64,000 nucleotides of DNA, taken from positions 124,001-188,000 of the forward strand of contig CALUUN010000002.1 of the NCBI GenBank assembly GCA_944323995.1, in the 5' to 3' direction. The stretch comes from Candidatus Gastranaerophilales bacterium. Its GTDB lineage: Bacteria; Cyanobacteriota; Vampirovibrionia; Gastranaerophilales; Gastranaerophilaceae. A program made the position numbers and the translations under genes. Below the pieces are notes generated by a model, which saw only the letters and a program-made list of their open reading frames with translations, searched no databases and had not been told where the DNA came from. Below are positions 34,587-42,224 of this stretch, piece after piece; position 1 is the stretch's first letter, and each line of letters opens with the position of its first letter.

Positions 34587-34616
34587 TTGACAGATTTTGA
34601 GGTTATATGGTATAAT
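34587..34616 (+). promoter_or_regulatory. Promoter of tandem copy 3
   Basis: TTGACA (34587-34592), 18-bp spacer, TATAAT (34611-34616), extended -10 TGGTATAAT, copied from the unit before copy 2. Confidence 0.72.
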
Positions 34617-34686
34617 TGACCGTATAAATACGCGGTTCAAGCCCTTTGATGGTAAATTCCTTACGTATTTTATTTACAGGAGTAGT

Positions 34687-35199
34687 ATGCGCTTTTTATT
34701 CAATCTCTTTTTTGGTTTAATCATTGCATTTATGTGCTGTTTACCCTGCCGTGCTGAAGTCCCGGATACAACCGAAATTAATTCTATCAAAGAGTACGAA
34801 GAATATTTCAACGACTATGCTAAAAGACTCTATGATAATTTCCACCCTGAAAAAAAACTCTTCTTCTTTGTACAAGACAATATATTTTTGTTTTTCATAA
34901 ACCGCGACGGGTCTATTGAACACTTAGATACTTTTTTTGAAGATGACAGATTTTCAAAATATTGCAGAAAACTTATTCTGAATACACCTGCATATCCTTT
35001 TCCTGATGAAATCAAGGATGATAAAATTTTTGTCTCTATGTATATGGGATATTTCAAGGACAATCTTTATTATGTGACCTTAGAGGGCAGGTGCAAATTA
35101 TATGCTTCATTTTATTGGAAACGCTTCTACGACAAACCATCTATTAATGTAGTTGAGATGTATATTGAAAGAGACTGTTTGAAAGAATCTAAAGATTAA
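34687..35199 (+). CDS. Secreted TonB_C-like protein, tandem copy 3
   Basis: 170 residues from ATG 34687 with AGGAG 5 nt upstream. The signal peptide is identical to copy 1, but the mature start differs (AEVPDTTEINSIKEYEEY) and the middle reads VQDNIFLFFINRDGSIEHL. The C-terminal part (LEGRCKLYASFYWKRFYDK) is the most diverged of the three. The mosaic of identities suggests gene conversion between copies. The lipase-like gene starts 83 bp downstream after a perfect palindrome. Confidence 0.8.
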   Translation: MRFLFNLFFGLIIAFMCCLPCRAEVPDTTEINSIKEYEEYFNDYAKRLYDNFHPEKKLFFFVQDNIFLFFINRDGSIEHLDTFFEDDRFSKYCRKLILNTPAYPFPDEIKDDKIFVSMYMGYFKDNLYYVTLEGRCKLYASFYWKRFYDKPSINVVEMYIERDCLKESKD

Positions 35200-35222
35200 T
35201 ATTGCCAAATATATTGCCCTAA

Positions 35223-35247
35223 AGTATTTGAAAAATTTTCAAATACT
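35223..35247. promoter_or_regulatory. Perfect 12-bp palindrome upstream of the lipase-like gene
   Basis: AGTATTTGAAAA and its complement TTTTCAAATACT are separated by one base. There is no T-run after it, so it is a weak terminator or an operator. Confidence 0.4.
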
Positions 35248-35282
35248 CTATTTAAGTTGCGCAAAACACAGAAAGGGAAAAA

Positions 35283-36215
35283 ATGACTAATTTACAACAA
35301 CAAGAAAGGTTTGCTAAAGCAAATACTTTCAAAAACTTATACCGTCAAATCGGTGACAATATTTCAAACCTCGAAAGGCTTAGAAATCAGGACTACGGGG
35401 ACTGGAAATTTGAAGATTACACTCATGACAAAAAAACTAACTTCAAAGCAGTGGTTTTAAAAAATGATGTTACAAAAGAAATTGCAGTATTTAATATCGG
35501 AACCGACTTTAAAAACCCGAAAGATATTCTCACAAATATCAAAATGGCATTCGGTAAACCAACTGGGCAAATGAAAAAAGCAAATGACTATCACAAAAAA
35601 ATAGCTAAAAAATATCAACCGCTGGGCTACAAAATGAATTCAATAGGACACTCGGAAGGCGGAAGTGAAAGCCAATATGTCGGGATAAAAAATCCCGAGA
35701 CGGATGTATATACAATCAATGCATACCCCATAGGAAGAATAAAAGCTGCAAAAGAAAGTCCTAATAAAGGTGCAAATGTTTATAATTTCCGCGACCCGTA
35801 TGATCCTGTCTCAAAACTGGGCAAATCTTTCGGAAATGACTTTATAGTTCCCATCAGTGATGATACAAAGCGTAAACCTTTTATTTTCGGGTACAAAGAA
35901 GCACATCAGGTCAAAAATATGGGTGATATAAATAATGCTTTAACACCTGTGGAATATAAAAAGAGAAAAGATAGTTTGGGATTTCTCGACAATCTGGACA
36001 ATGTTATTCTTACGGGTGAAGATATCGGGAAAATGGACAGATTTACATTCCGTGCGTATGAACCTCTTATAAATCAACTTTTGAAAGAAGGTTCCGTTAT
36101 ACCTCGCACTGAAGCCGACTACCGTGTGGCTCTCGGTGATCTAATTTACGTGAACGGTTATACACGCTCCGACGGAGTGCAGGTTTCGGGTTATTACAGA
36201 AGAGCCGCCGCATAA
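35283..36215 (+). CDS. Lipase-like alpha/beta hydrolase
   Basis: 310 residues. The nucleophile elbow GHSEGG at 122-127 gives Ser124; an Asp in NFRDPYDPVSKLG and a His in KEAHQVKNM complete a plausible triad, in the pattern of class 3 lipase/DUF2974 proteins. There is no signal peptide. The C-terminal 35 residues contain DLIYVNGYTRSDG and VSGYYRR, a short module I associate with tails of various secreted or toxin-like proteins. GAAAGGGA lies before ATG. It follows the three tandem secreted genes and is stopped by a strong terminator. Confidence 0.75.
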   Translation: MTNLQQQERFAKANTFKNLYRQIGDNISNLERLRNQDYGDWKFEDYTHDKKTNFKAVVLKNDVTKEIAVFNIGTDFKNPKDILTNIKMAFGKPTGQMKKANDYHKKIAKKYQPLGYKMNSIGHSEGGSESQYVGIKNPETDVYTINAYPIGRIKAAKESPNKGANVYNFRDPYDPVSKLGKSFGNDFIVPISDDTKRKPFIFGYKEAHQVKNMGDINNALTPVEYKKRKDSLGFLDNLDNVILTGEDIGKMDRFTFRAYEPLINQLLKEGSVIPRTEADYRVALGDLIYVNGYTRSDGVQVSGYYRRAAA

Positions 36216-36226
36216 AATTTATAACG

Positions 36227-36258
36227 CATACGGGCAATATTTGCCCGTATGTTTTTTT
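36227..36258 (+). terminator. Intrinsic terminator
   Basis: Stem CATACGGGCAA/TTGCCCGTATG followed by seven T after the lipase-like gene. Confidence 0.9.
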
Positions 36259-36263
36259 AAGTA

Positions 36264-36294
36264 TTAGCAAAAAATATTTTCATCAGGTTTAATA
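36264..36294 (+). repeat. 31-bp direct repeat, copy 1
   Basis: Identical to 36540-36570. It contains the TAGCAAAAAA and TTTAAT elements of the leaderless promoter module but is not followed by a start codon. Confidence 0.85.
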
Positions 36295-36480
36295 TTTAGT
36301 CTTCAATAAATACATGGTTTCTACAGGGTTGTACCTTAAAAATTCTTCAACACTTATACTATCAATATCATATTGGCTGAATGGGGGGTTGAATTTTTGC
36401 AAATTATTTGGTATAATAAAATTGGTATCGCTAACGCTCGCCCCTCCCAAACTAGGAGGCAAGCCCTGGTTAGCGGTACC
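36289..36480 (-). pseudogene. C-terminal gene remnant with embedded palindrome
   Basis: On the minus strand a frame of 64 codons, with no start codon, runs from 36480 to the TAA at 36289-36291. It reads through the palindrome (GTANQGLPPSLGG) and then into a protein-like tail (FNPPFSQYDIDSISVEEFL). A second short in-frame tail (LTEIDTIDWEKHV) lies just upstream in another frame. It looks like the broken end of a gene with a palindromic element inserted. Family unknown. Confidence 0.35.
36424..36480. repeat. 57-bp imperfect palindrome (REP/MITE-like)
   Basis: The arms GGTATCGCTAAC and GTTAGCGGTACC bracket a second inverted pair CCCCTCC/GGAGGC. It is GC-rich against AT-rich surroundings, and there is no T-run. 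Its form suits a small dispersed palindromic element. Confidence 0.6.
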
Positions 36481-36539
36481 TCATTTTTTAGCAATTTATA
36501 CATGTTTTTCCCAATCAATAGTATCAATTTCTGTCAACT

Positions 36540-36570
36540 TTAGCAAAAAATATTTTCATCAGGTTTAATA
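36540..36570 (+). repeat. 31-bp direct repeat, copy 2
   Basis: Exact copy of 36264-36294, here directly before the ATG at 36576 and part of its leaderless promoter module. Confidence 0.85.
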
Positions 36571-36575
36571 AGTAT
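36541..36575 (+). promoter_or_regulatory. Leaderless promoter module
   Basis: TAGCAAAAAA at the -35 position and TTTAAT six bases before ATG 36576. It aligns without gaps with 45720-45754 and includes a shared ATATGAGAAT at the start codon. Confidence 0.55.
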
Positions 36576-37991
36576 ATGAGAATCTCACCCGTATACGGAT
36601 TTTACCCGAAAATTCACCGCGGCAGCGAAAAAACTCCGCCCCGAAACAGTTCCGTACCGCAAAGGGGAACTTTTGCCATGCCGGTAAATTTTATAAATTT
36701 CAAGGGTTATTACGGGGATATGCAGCCGGTAAAAAAGCTGTACTGGCTGACAAGCGGACAAAACACCCCGCAAATTGACAACTGGACTAATCAACATATT
36801 TATGAATACGGCTGCAAAAAATGGGTTAATGCATACCCCAATGAGCTTTTAAAACGGACACCGGCCGAAACAATAAATTCCGTAATGACATTAACCAATC
36901 AAAAACATATTCCCGATTTTATAACGGCGCCCGATATCCGAGGCAATAACTGGGGGCGCTATGCAAATTATATTGAAATTAATCCGCGTGCAATTGCAAA
37001 ATACGAAAACGGCCGGATTTCTGACGGATTGTTAAACACCCTTAAATTAATAACCGCAATTCCCCCTTCCGCAAACAATTCCGCAAATTGCATAATTCTT
37101 TCTCAGCTTTACCCATCTCATTACGGCGACGGAACAACACAGGACGAAACTCTTTATCATATTAACCTTCACAACGGAATAAGCAAAAATCTTACCGCAA
37201 GAGGTCTGGATCACAAAATGGGAGATGATGAACAGGTTAGAGCATTCAACGACCTTGCGCACCTTTTAGGATTCAGAACCGGTATCAGAATGCCGATTTC
37301 TGAAGGCCAGTTGAGTGTTAAAGGCGAAAACTTTTCATGGGACAAACACGAAAAAGCATACATTGACGCCTGCGTCTGGGCAATTGAATTAGGATTTGAC
37401 GCAATATATTTTGACAGCGCAAAACATATTATAGACATGAACGGCTATTGCGGAATCGGCAGAGTTCCGAACAAAGACAAAATGGCATATATTCTCTACA
37501 AAATTCGCGAACAAACCGGCAGATGCGATTTGTCATTTATAGGCGAAAAATGCAGCGACAACCAAATATACCGCGAAATGGGGTTTACCGCCGGAACTCA
37601 CTGGGGAAACGCTGACAATATACAACATGTAAAACATGAATCCGACAAACAAAAATATTCTTTTGATTATGCGGCAGGTCCTGAGGTTTCCAACGATAAT
37701 GACTCGGGAGAAAAATCCTTTGAACAACGCCTCAACAGGCTCAATTCCTGTCTTTTCGGCTATAACAGCTCTAATAACAAACTCCCCGCATTTATGCAAA
37801 TTCATGACATTTTTCCGCTTTCATCTTTTGTGAATACCCACGGGCTTATGGAACATACCAAACAAATGGCGGGGTCGGATGCCTGGACAGAATGCGAACG
37901 CCATTATGACGGAATTTTCAGAACTGATAAAGATGCAAGAGAATATACTCAAAGGGTCTATAAAATTTTCAGTCAGGCGCTTTATAATTAA
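36576..37991 (+). CDS. GH13-like TIM-barrel protein with N-terminal NFKG box
   Basis: 471 residues. After a Pro/Arg-rich start comes FINFKGYYGD at about 39-48, the tag-like box shared with other genes here. The core resembles an alpha-amylase-type barrel: FNDLAHLLGFRTGIRMPI, then GFDAIYFDSAKHI (candidate nucleophile Asp near 279) and LSFIGEKCSD (candidate acid/base Glu near 323). Subdomains around QPVKKLYWLTSGQNTPQ are unlike standard GH13, so it may be a new subfamily. There is no signal peptide and no Shine-Dalgarno. Substrate unknown. Confidence 0.6.
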   Translation: MRISPVYGFYPKIHRGSEKTPPRNSSVPQRGTFAMPVNFINFKGYYGDMQPVKKLYWLTSGQNTPQIDNWTNQHIYEYGCKKWVNAYPNELLKRTPAETINSVMTLTNQKHIPDFITAPDIRGNNWGRYANYIEINPRAIAKYENGRISDGLLNTLKLITAIPPSANNSANCIILSQLYPSHYGDGTTQDETLYHINLHNGISKNLTARGLDHKMGDDEQVRAFNDLAHLLGFRTGIRMPISEGQLSVKGENFSWDKHEKAYIDACVWAIELGFDAIYFDSAKHIIDMNGYCGIGRVPNKDKMAYILYKIREQTGRCDLSFIGEKCSDNQIYREMGFTAGTHWGNADNIQHVKHESDKQKYSFDYAAGPEVSNDNDSGEKSFEQRLNRLNSCLFGYNSSNNKLPAFMQIHDIFPLSSFVNTHGLMEHTKQMAGSDAWTECERHYDGIFRTDKDAREYTQRVYKIFSQALYN

Positions 37992-38029
37992 ACTCCCGTA
38001 ATACCGCACTGAGTAATGAAATTCCCGTA

Positions 38030-38066
38030 CCCGTATAAACAGAATAAATAGTCTTAATTATACGGG
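38030..38066 (+). promoter_or_regulatory. Hairpin overlapping the ribosome site of the MlaA-fusion gene
   Basis: CCCGTATAA (38030-38038) pairs with TTATACGGG (38058-38066); the second arm overlaps the GGGGA ribosome site before ATG 38074. Further CCCGTA copies upstream could compete for pairing. Could limit translation. Confidence 0.4.
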
Positions 38067-38073
38067 GATTACA

Positions 38074-40110
38074 ATGTCAAAATATAAAAAATTTCTTGCA
38101 CTGCTTGCATTTTTTCTGTGCTTAAACAGCTTTGTTTCAGCTCAGGAACCTTTACCGAAATATCCTGATTTTGCAGGAACTTATACCGGAAATGACAGGT
38201 GCGAAAACTTTAACAGAAAAATGTTTAATTTCAATCTGAAATTAAACAAATATGCCGTAAAACCGATTCATACAATATGGGCCTCGGTTCTGCCCAAATA
38301 CGGCATTGAACGTATTCAAAGCGCTTATACAAATATAGAATACCCCAAACGCGTTATAAGCTGCCTTATACAAAAAGACTTCAAATCCTCGGGCACCGAA
38401 ACCGTAAGATTTTTAACCAACACAACTCTCGGACTCGGCGGACTTTTTGATCCGGCAGAAAAATTTTTCAAAATAAAACCGGTTGATGAAAACATGGAAC
38501 AGGCGCTTTCCGGATGTAAAGTGAATTCGGGCCCCTATCTTGTGTTACCGGCACTTCCGCCCTCAACACCGAGAGGATTTACCGGAAAAATTCTTGATAC
38601 CGCATTGAATCCGACAGTCTATGTGGTTACGCCGGTTCTTGCAATAGTAAAAGCAGGTCTGACAGTTAACAGAACAGCTTATATTCAGCCGATTGCAAAA
38701 ATGCTTGAATCAAACTACGCAGACCCTTACGACGTTGCAAAAAAATTCTACGGGATACAAACACATATAAAATGTGCAAACCTCGACAGAGAAGAAATCA
38801 TTAATACGGAAAATATACCCCGAACAACGCCTGACAAAACCGCAGAACATGAAAAAAATACTTTGACCGTTGCGGATATAATAAAAGGCGGAACAAATAT
38901 TGATAATATTATTCTTAAAAATTACAACTCTGATAATTCAAAACTTCTTGCGGATATAATACTTTTTGATTATAATCCTCAAACACCCGTAGTTGATGCA
39001 ATGCGCACGGCGCTTTTTGATCTGCCGGAGATTAACGATTCAATCTGGTCGGACTTATCAATCTGGAACAGAAGTTTTGCAAAGAGAATAAAAACCTCTT
39101 CCGTAAATATTACACCCGAAAAACCTGATTATAAATTCAAATATATCCTTCAAAAAAACAAAACAGCACCGGTTGCCGTAATTTATCCTTCTATCGGCGA
39201 AGGCATAAATTCTTACCACTCGGTTGTATTTGCAAAAATTTTTTATGACGCCGGATATTCGGTTATAATTCAGGGAAGCCATTTTCAGTGGGAATTTGTA
39301 AAAAGCATGCCGGATGATTACAAACCCGGAATTCCGGCAAATGATGCCGACTATTTGAAAAATGTCACCGGAAAAATTCTGGCCTCCTTACATGAAAAAT
39401 ACCATATTGAACCGGAAGAAAAACTCTTTTTCGGAACTTCTTTCGGTGCCTTAACATCTCTTTTTCTTGCCCAAAAAGAATCCCAAAATAATACCCTCGG
39501 CAGCACCAGATATATTGCCGTATGCCCGCCCGTGGAACTGATTTATGCAATGGAACAGGTAGATAAAAATACCGGCGAATGGCAAAATAATACTGAAAAC
39601 TTCAAGCACAAAACAGCCCTGACTGCCGCAAAAGTCCTGCAGCTTTATGACCGCAAAGAATCCGGCGAACTCGAAATCTCTTCTCTGCCGTTTTCGGATG
39701 AAGAAGGAAAACTGATTACCGGTTTTATAATGCATCAAAAACTCTCCGATCTGGTCTTTACGCTTGAAAACCGGTCAAAATGCAAAAATTGCAGTGATTT
39801 TTATACAAAAATGAATAACATGAACTACAGCGATTACGCGCAAAAATACCTTCTTAACGATAAATACTCAAACCTTGCATCACTAAAATATGACGCAAGT
39901 CTTTATCCTCTGGCTGATTACTTTTTGAAAAATAATAACTACAAAATCTACCACGCAACAGATGATTATTTGACCGATTCAAAACAACTTAAACAGCTCA
40001 AAAAATACACCGGCAAAAAAACGGTTCTTTTCAGCAACGGTTCACATCTGGGATTTTTATACCGGCCGGAATTCATAGACTCACTCAAAAAAGATATTGC
40101 GCTCAATTGA
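38074..40110 (+). CDS. MlaA/VacJ domain fused to an alpha/beta hydrolase
   Basis: 678 residues with a signal peptide (MSKYKKFLALLAFFLCLNSFVSA, no lipobox Cys). Residues about 40-235 match MlaA (VacJ): DRCENFNRKMFNFNLKLNKY, TTLGLGGLFDPA, GPYLVLPALPPSTPRG. A linker leads to a hydrolase domain at about 365-678 with a GTSFGA nucleophile elbow (Ser near 457) and a candidate catalytic His in NGSHLGF. MlaA removes phospholipids from the outer leaflet of the outer membrane; coupling to a lipase or esterase would be a new combination. No other mla gene is adjacent. Confidence 0.85.
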   Translation: MSKYKKFLALLAFFLCLNSFVSAQEPLPKYPDFAGTYTGNDRCENFNRKMFNFNLKLNKYAVKPIHTIWASVLPKYGIERIQSAYTNIEYPKRVISCLIQKDFKSSGTETVRFLTNTTLGLGGLFDPAEKFFKIKPVDENMEQALSGCKVNSGPYLVLPALPPSTPRGFTGKILDTALNPTVYVVTPVLAIVKAGLTVNRTAYIQPIAKMLESNYADPYDVAKKFYGIQTHIKCANLDREEIINTENIPRTTPDKTAEHEKNTLTVADIIKGGTNIDNIILKNYNSDNSKLLADIILFDYNPQTPVVDAMRTALFDLPEINDSIWSDLSIWNRSFAKRIKTSSVNITPEKPDYKFKYILQKNKTAPVAVIYPSIGEGINSYHSVVFAKIFYDAGYSVIIQGSHFQWEFVKSMPDDYKPGIPANDADYLKNVTGKILASLHEKYHIEPEEKLFFGTSFGALTSLFLAQKESQNNTLGSTRYIAVCPPVELIYAMEQVDKNTGEWQNNTENFKHKTALTAAKVLQLYDRKESGELEISSLPFSDEEGKLITGFIMHQKLSDLVFTLENRSKCKNCSDFYTKMNNMNYSDYAQKYLLNDKYSNLASLKYDASLYPLADYFLKNNNYKIYHATDDYLTDSKQLKQLKKYTGKKTVLFSNGSHLGFLYRPEFIDSLKKDIALN

Positions 40111-40178
40111 TAATTTTTGTTAATCAAACCGCAAAAAATATTTTTCTTCATTTTATAATTAATAAAGGAGAAAGTAAT

Positions 40179-40817
40179 ATGCAAGCTGTTTTACCGAGAA
40201 TTAATCAACCGAATATAATGCCGAACCCGATTACGAGCTTTACACCGCAACGGATAATCCCGCTCGTAGCAAACGGAAGTGCAATACATCCGCAGGCAAG
40301 CATTATAGGCAATGTCATAATAAGTCCGGAAGTAAATGTGGCACCGTTCGCATCAATCAGAGGCGATGAAGGCACACCCATTTATATCGGCCGCGGAACA
40401 AACGTTCAAGACGGTGTTGTGATTCACGGTCTTAAAGACGGCAGAGTAACGCACAACAACGCGGAATATTCGGTATATGTCGGAAATAATACCAGCCTTG
40501 CTCATCAGGCACAGGTTCACGGGCCTGCAAAAATCGGTAATAATGTTTTTGCCGGTATGCAGTCTTTTATATATAAATCAGAAATCGGCGACAACGTTGT
40601 AATAGAACCGACCGCAAAGGTTATAGGCGTAAAAGTTGCGTCAGGCAGATATGTTCCTGCGGGTGAAATAATAAAAACACAGGAACAGGCTGACAAATTA
40701 CCGGTTATTGACCAAAATTACGCAAACAAAGACTTAAACCACGAAGTTGTCGAAGTGAATAAAGAACTTGCATATTCATATCCGGCAAATTACTATATGT
40801 CGAATTTCAAGGCTTAA
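40179..40817 (+). CDS. Gamma-carbonic anhydrase, CcmM-like
   Basis: 212 residues. ATG 40179 is preferred because AAGGAGA lies 6 nt upstream. A left-handed beta-helix of hexapeptide repeats is clear. The stretch SIRGDEGTPIYIGRGT NVQDGVVIHG (broken here) closely follows the N-terminal domain of cyanobacterial CcmM. Candidate zinc ligands are H83, H109 and H114, with spacing as in CcmM. The end PAGEIIKTQEQADKLP also matches. There are no RbcS-like repeats and no carboxysome genes nearby. It probably hydrates CO2 or is a structural relic. Confidence 0.88.
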   Translation: MQAVLPRINQPNIMPNPITSFTPQRIIPLVANGSAIHPQASIIGNVIISPEVNVAPFASIRGDEGTPIYIGRGTNVQDGVVIHGLKDGRVTHNNAEYSVYVGNNTSLAHQAQVHGPAKIGNNVFAGMQSFIYKSEIGDNVVIEPTAKVIGVKVASGRYVPAGEIIKTQEQADKLPVIDQNYANKDLNHEVVEVNKELAYSYPANYYMSNFKA

Positions 40818-40834
40818 CCGCCGGAGGGAAGAGA

Positions 40835-41734
40835 TTGAAGCGATATTTTAAAGGTGTTGCAAACGGCGCCGTGGCTGCAATAAGTTACGGAACAAATCCG
40901 CTTTTTGCCCTGCCGTTGTTTTCGGCGGGAATAGGCGTAAATTCGGTTCTGTTTTACAGATACGCTTTTGCGGTTCTGATTTACGGATTGTGGTTAAAAT
41001 TTCACAAAAAAATGTCTTTTCATATCACATTAAAAGAATTTTTTCCGCTGTTTTTTCTGGGAGTATTCTTTTCTCTTTCGTCATTGACCCTTTTTGAGGC
41101 TTTTAACCATATAGCCGCAGGCATTGCATGTACTGTTTTGTTTGTTTATCCGGTTATAGTTGCTGTGATAATGGCTCTGTTTTACAAAGAAAAAATAACA
41201 AAAACCGTCATTTCATCAATTCTTCTGACATCTGCCGGAATTGTAATGCTTTATAACGGAAAACCAGGCGAAACATTGAATTTATACGGAATATGCATAG
41301 TATTTTTGTCGGCAGTTTTGTATGCGCTTTATATTGTCGGAGTGAAAAATATAAAATCAATCCAGCATCTTAATCGTGCAAAATTAAGTTTCTACGTAAT
41401 GCTTTTCGGGCTTATGGTTTATATTATCAACTTAAAATTCTGCACCGAACTTCAGATGATTAATACTCCATTGATGTGGATTTGTACAGTGGGACTTGCA
41501 CTTTTTCCGACAATAATTTCACTTGAAACAATTACCATTGCCATAAAACTTATCGGTTCTACAACAACTGCTGTTTTGGGTGCACTGGAGCCTTTAACCG
41601 CAATATTCATCGGCGTTTTAATCTTTCATGAACATCTGACCATGCGGATTTTGGCGGGTATTGCGCTTATACTTTCAGGCGTAATATTAATTGTTACGCG
41701 CAAAAAACAAACCTCAACACCGGCAAAGAAATAG
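40835..41734 (+). CDS. EamA/DMT-family transporter
   Basis: 299 residues starting at TTG 40835, supported by GGAGGG 7 nt upstream. Ten predicted helices in two EamA repeats; conserved features include the end of repeat one (MALFYKEKITKTVISSILL) and of repeat two (FIGVLIFHEHLTMRILAGIAL). Such proteins export metabolites or amino acids; the substrate is not predictable. It follows the CcmM-like gene by 17 bp and converges on gdx. Confidence 0.88.
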   Translation: MKRYFKGVANGAVAAISYGTNPLFALPLFSAGIGVNSVLFYRYAFAVLIYGLWLKFHKKMSFHITLKEFFPLFFLGVFFSLSSLTLFEAFNHIAAGIACTVLFVYPVIVAVIMALFYKEKITKTVISSILLTSAGIVMLYNGKPGETLNLYGICIVFLSAVLYALYIVGVKNIKSIQHLNRAKLSFYVMLFGLMVYIINLKFCTELQMINTPLMWICTVGLALFPTIISLETITIAIKLIGSTTTAVLGALEPLTAIFIGVLIFHEHLTMRILAGIALILSGVILIVTRKKQTSTPAKK

Positions 41735-41741
41735 AAATACT

Positions 41742-42059
41742 CTAATGCGTTATAAGTTTAAGCCCCGTAATTCCGCATAAAATTAATGCTATGCAAAAAA
41801 GTCTTACCGCTGTTACCGGTTCTTTAAATAAAATTATTCCCAGAATAACCGTTCCGAGAGTTCCTATCCCCGTCCAAACCGCATAAGCCGTTCCAAGCGA
41901 CAGATGCTTGAGCGCCAGAGCAAGAAAATAGAAACTCGCAATCATACATATAACAGTCAAAACAGACGGAATAATCTGCGTAAAGCCGTGTGAAAATTTT
42001 AATCCTATTGCCCAGCTTATCTCAAATAATCCCGCAATTAATAAAATAATCCATTCCAT
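41742..42059 (-). CDS. gdx: Guanidinium exporter Gdx (SMR family)
   Basis: 105 residues, four helices. The residues that define Gdx-type small multidrug resistance proteins are present: G10, E13, W16, S42 and W62, with the SugE-like FEISWAIGLKFSHG. E13 is the proton- and substrate-binding residue of the dual-topology dimer. A guanidine-I riboswitch precedes the gene, making a guanidinium efflux role very likely. AAGGAAGG lies before ATG 42059. Confidence 0.93.
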   Translation of the reverse strand: MEWIILLIAGLFEISWAIGLKFSHGFTQIIPSVLTVICMIASFYFLALALKHLSLGTAYAVWTGIGTLGTVILGIILFKEPVTAVRLFCIALILCGITGLKLITH

Positions 42060-42081
42060 ATTTTTCCTTCCTTAACAATGT

Positions 42082-42195
42082 AAAAACCCGGAAGATATAA
42101 TTATCTCCCAGGCTTTTAGCCTTTCGTGTCCGCCCAAGGCGGGCTTTCTCTTGAACCGGCCGGATATCTCCGCGGAACCCCGGAAAGCTGTTTCC
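42082..42195 (-). promoter_or_regulatory. Guanidine-I riboswitch (ykkC) with terminator platform
   Basis: On the minus strand the conserved blocks GGGGTTCCGC, CCGGTTCAAGAGAAA, ACACGAAAGG and CTAAAAGCCTGGGAG match the ykkC class. The last block can instead pair with TATCTTCCGGG to form an 11-bp terminator (stem 42087-42112) followed by five U. Ligand binding should stabilise the aptamer, disrupt the terminator and turn gdx on. Confidence 0.93.
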
Positions 42196-42196
42196 T

Positions 42197-42224
42197 ATTC
42201 TAATATATCAAAATCCAATGTCAA
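42197..42224 (-). promoter_or_regulatory. Promoter of the riboswitch-gdx transcript
   Basis: TTGACA (42219-42224), 16-bp spacer, TAGAAT (42197-42202), overlapping the stop codon of the upstream repeat-protein gene. Transcription would begin near 42190. Confidence 0.7.

Larger units (their letters stand above)
33406..35199 (+). repeat. Three tandem copies of a gene unit, 615-bp spacing
   Basis: Start codons at 33457, 34072 and 34687 are exactly 615 bp apart, and the three 513-bp genes are near-identical. Copies 2 and 3 share a 102-bp intergenic unit with their own TTGACA-N18-TATAAT promoters; copy 1 has a shorter upstream region. This is recent tandem duplication with divergence concentrated after the signal peptide and in the middle. 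Confidence 0.9.
36216..36575. other. 360-bp rearranged intergenic region
   Basis: It holds, in order, the lipase terminator, a 31-bp sequence repeated exactly at its far end, a minus-strand reading-frame remnant containing an imperfect palindrome, and the start module of the gene at 36576. The layout suggests an insertion or duplication between two copies of the promoter. Confidence 0.6.

Noticed and set aside
36314..36568. An 84-codon plus-strand frame in the rearranged gap
   Set aside because: It crosses the palindrome and the 31-bp repeat, lacks a ribosome site, and the minus strand gives a more protein-like reading.
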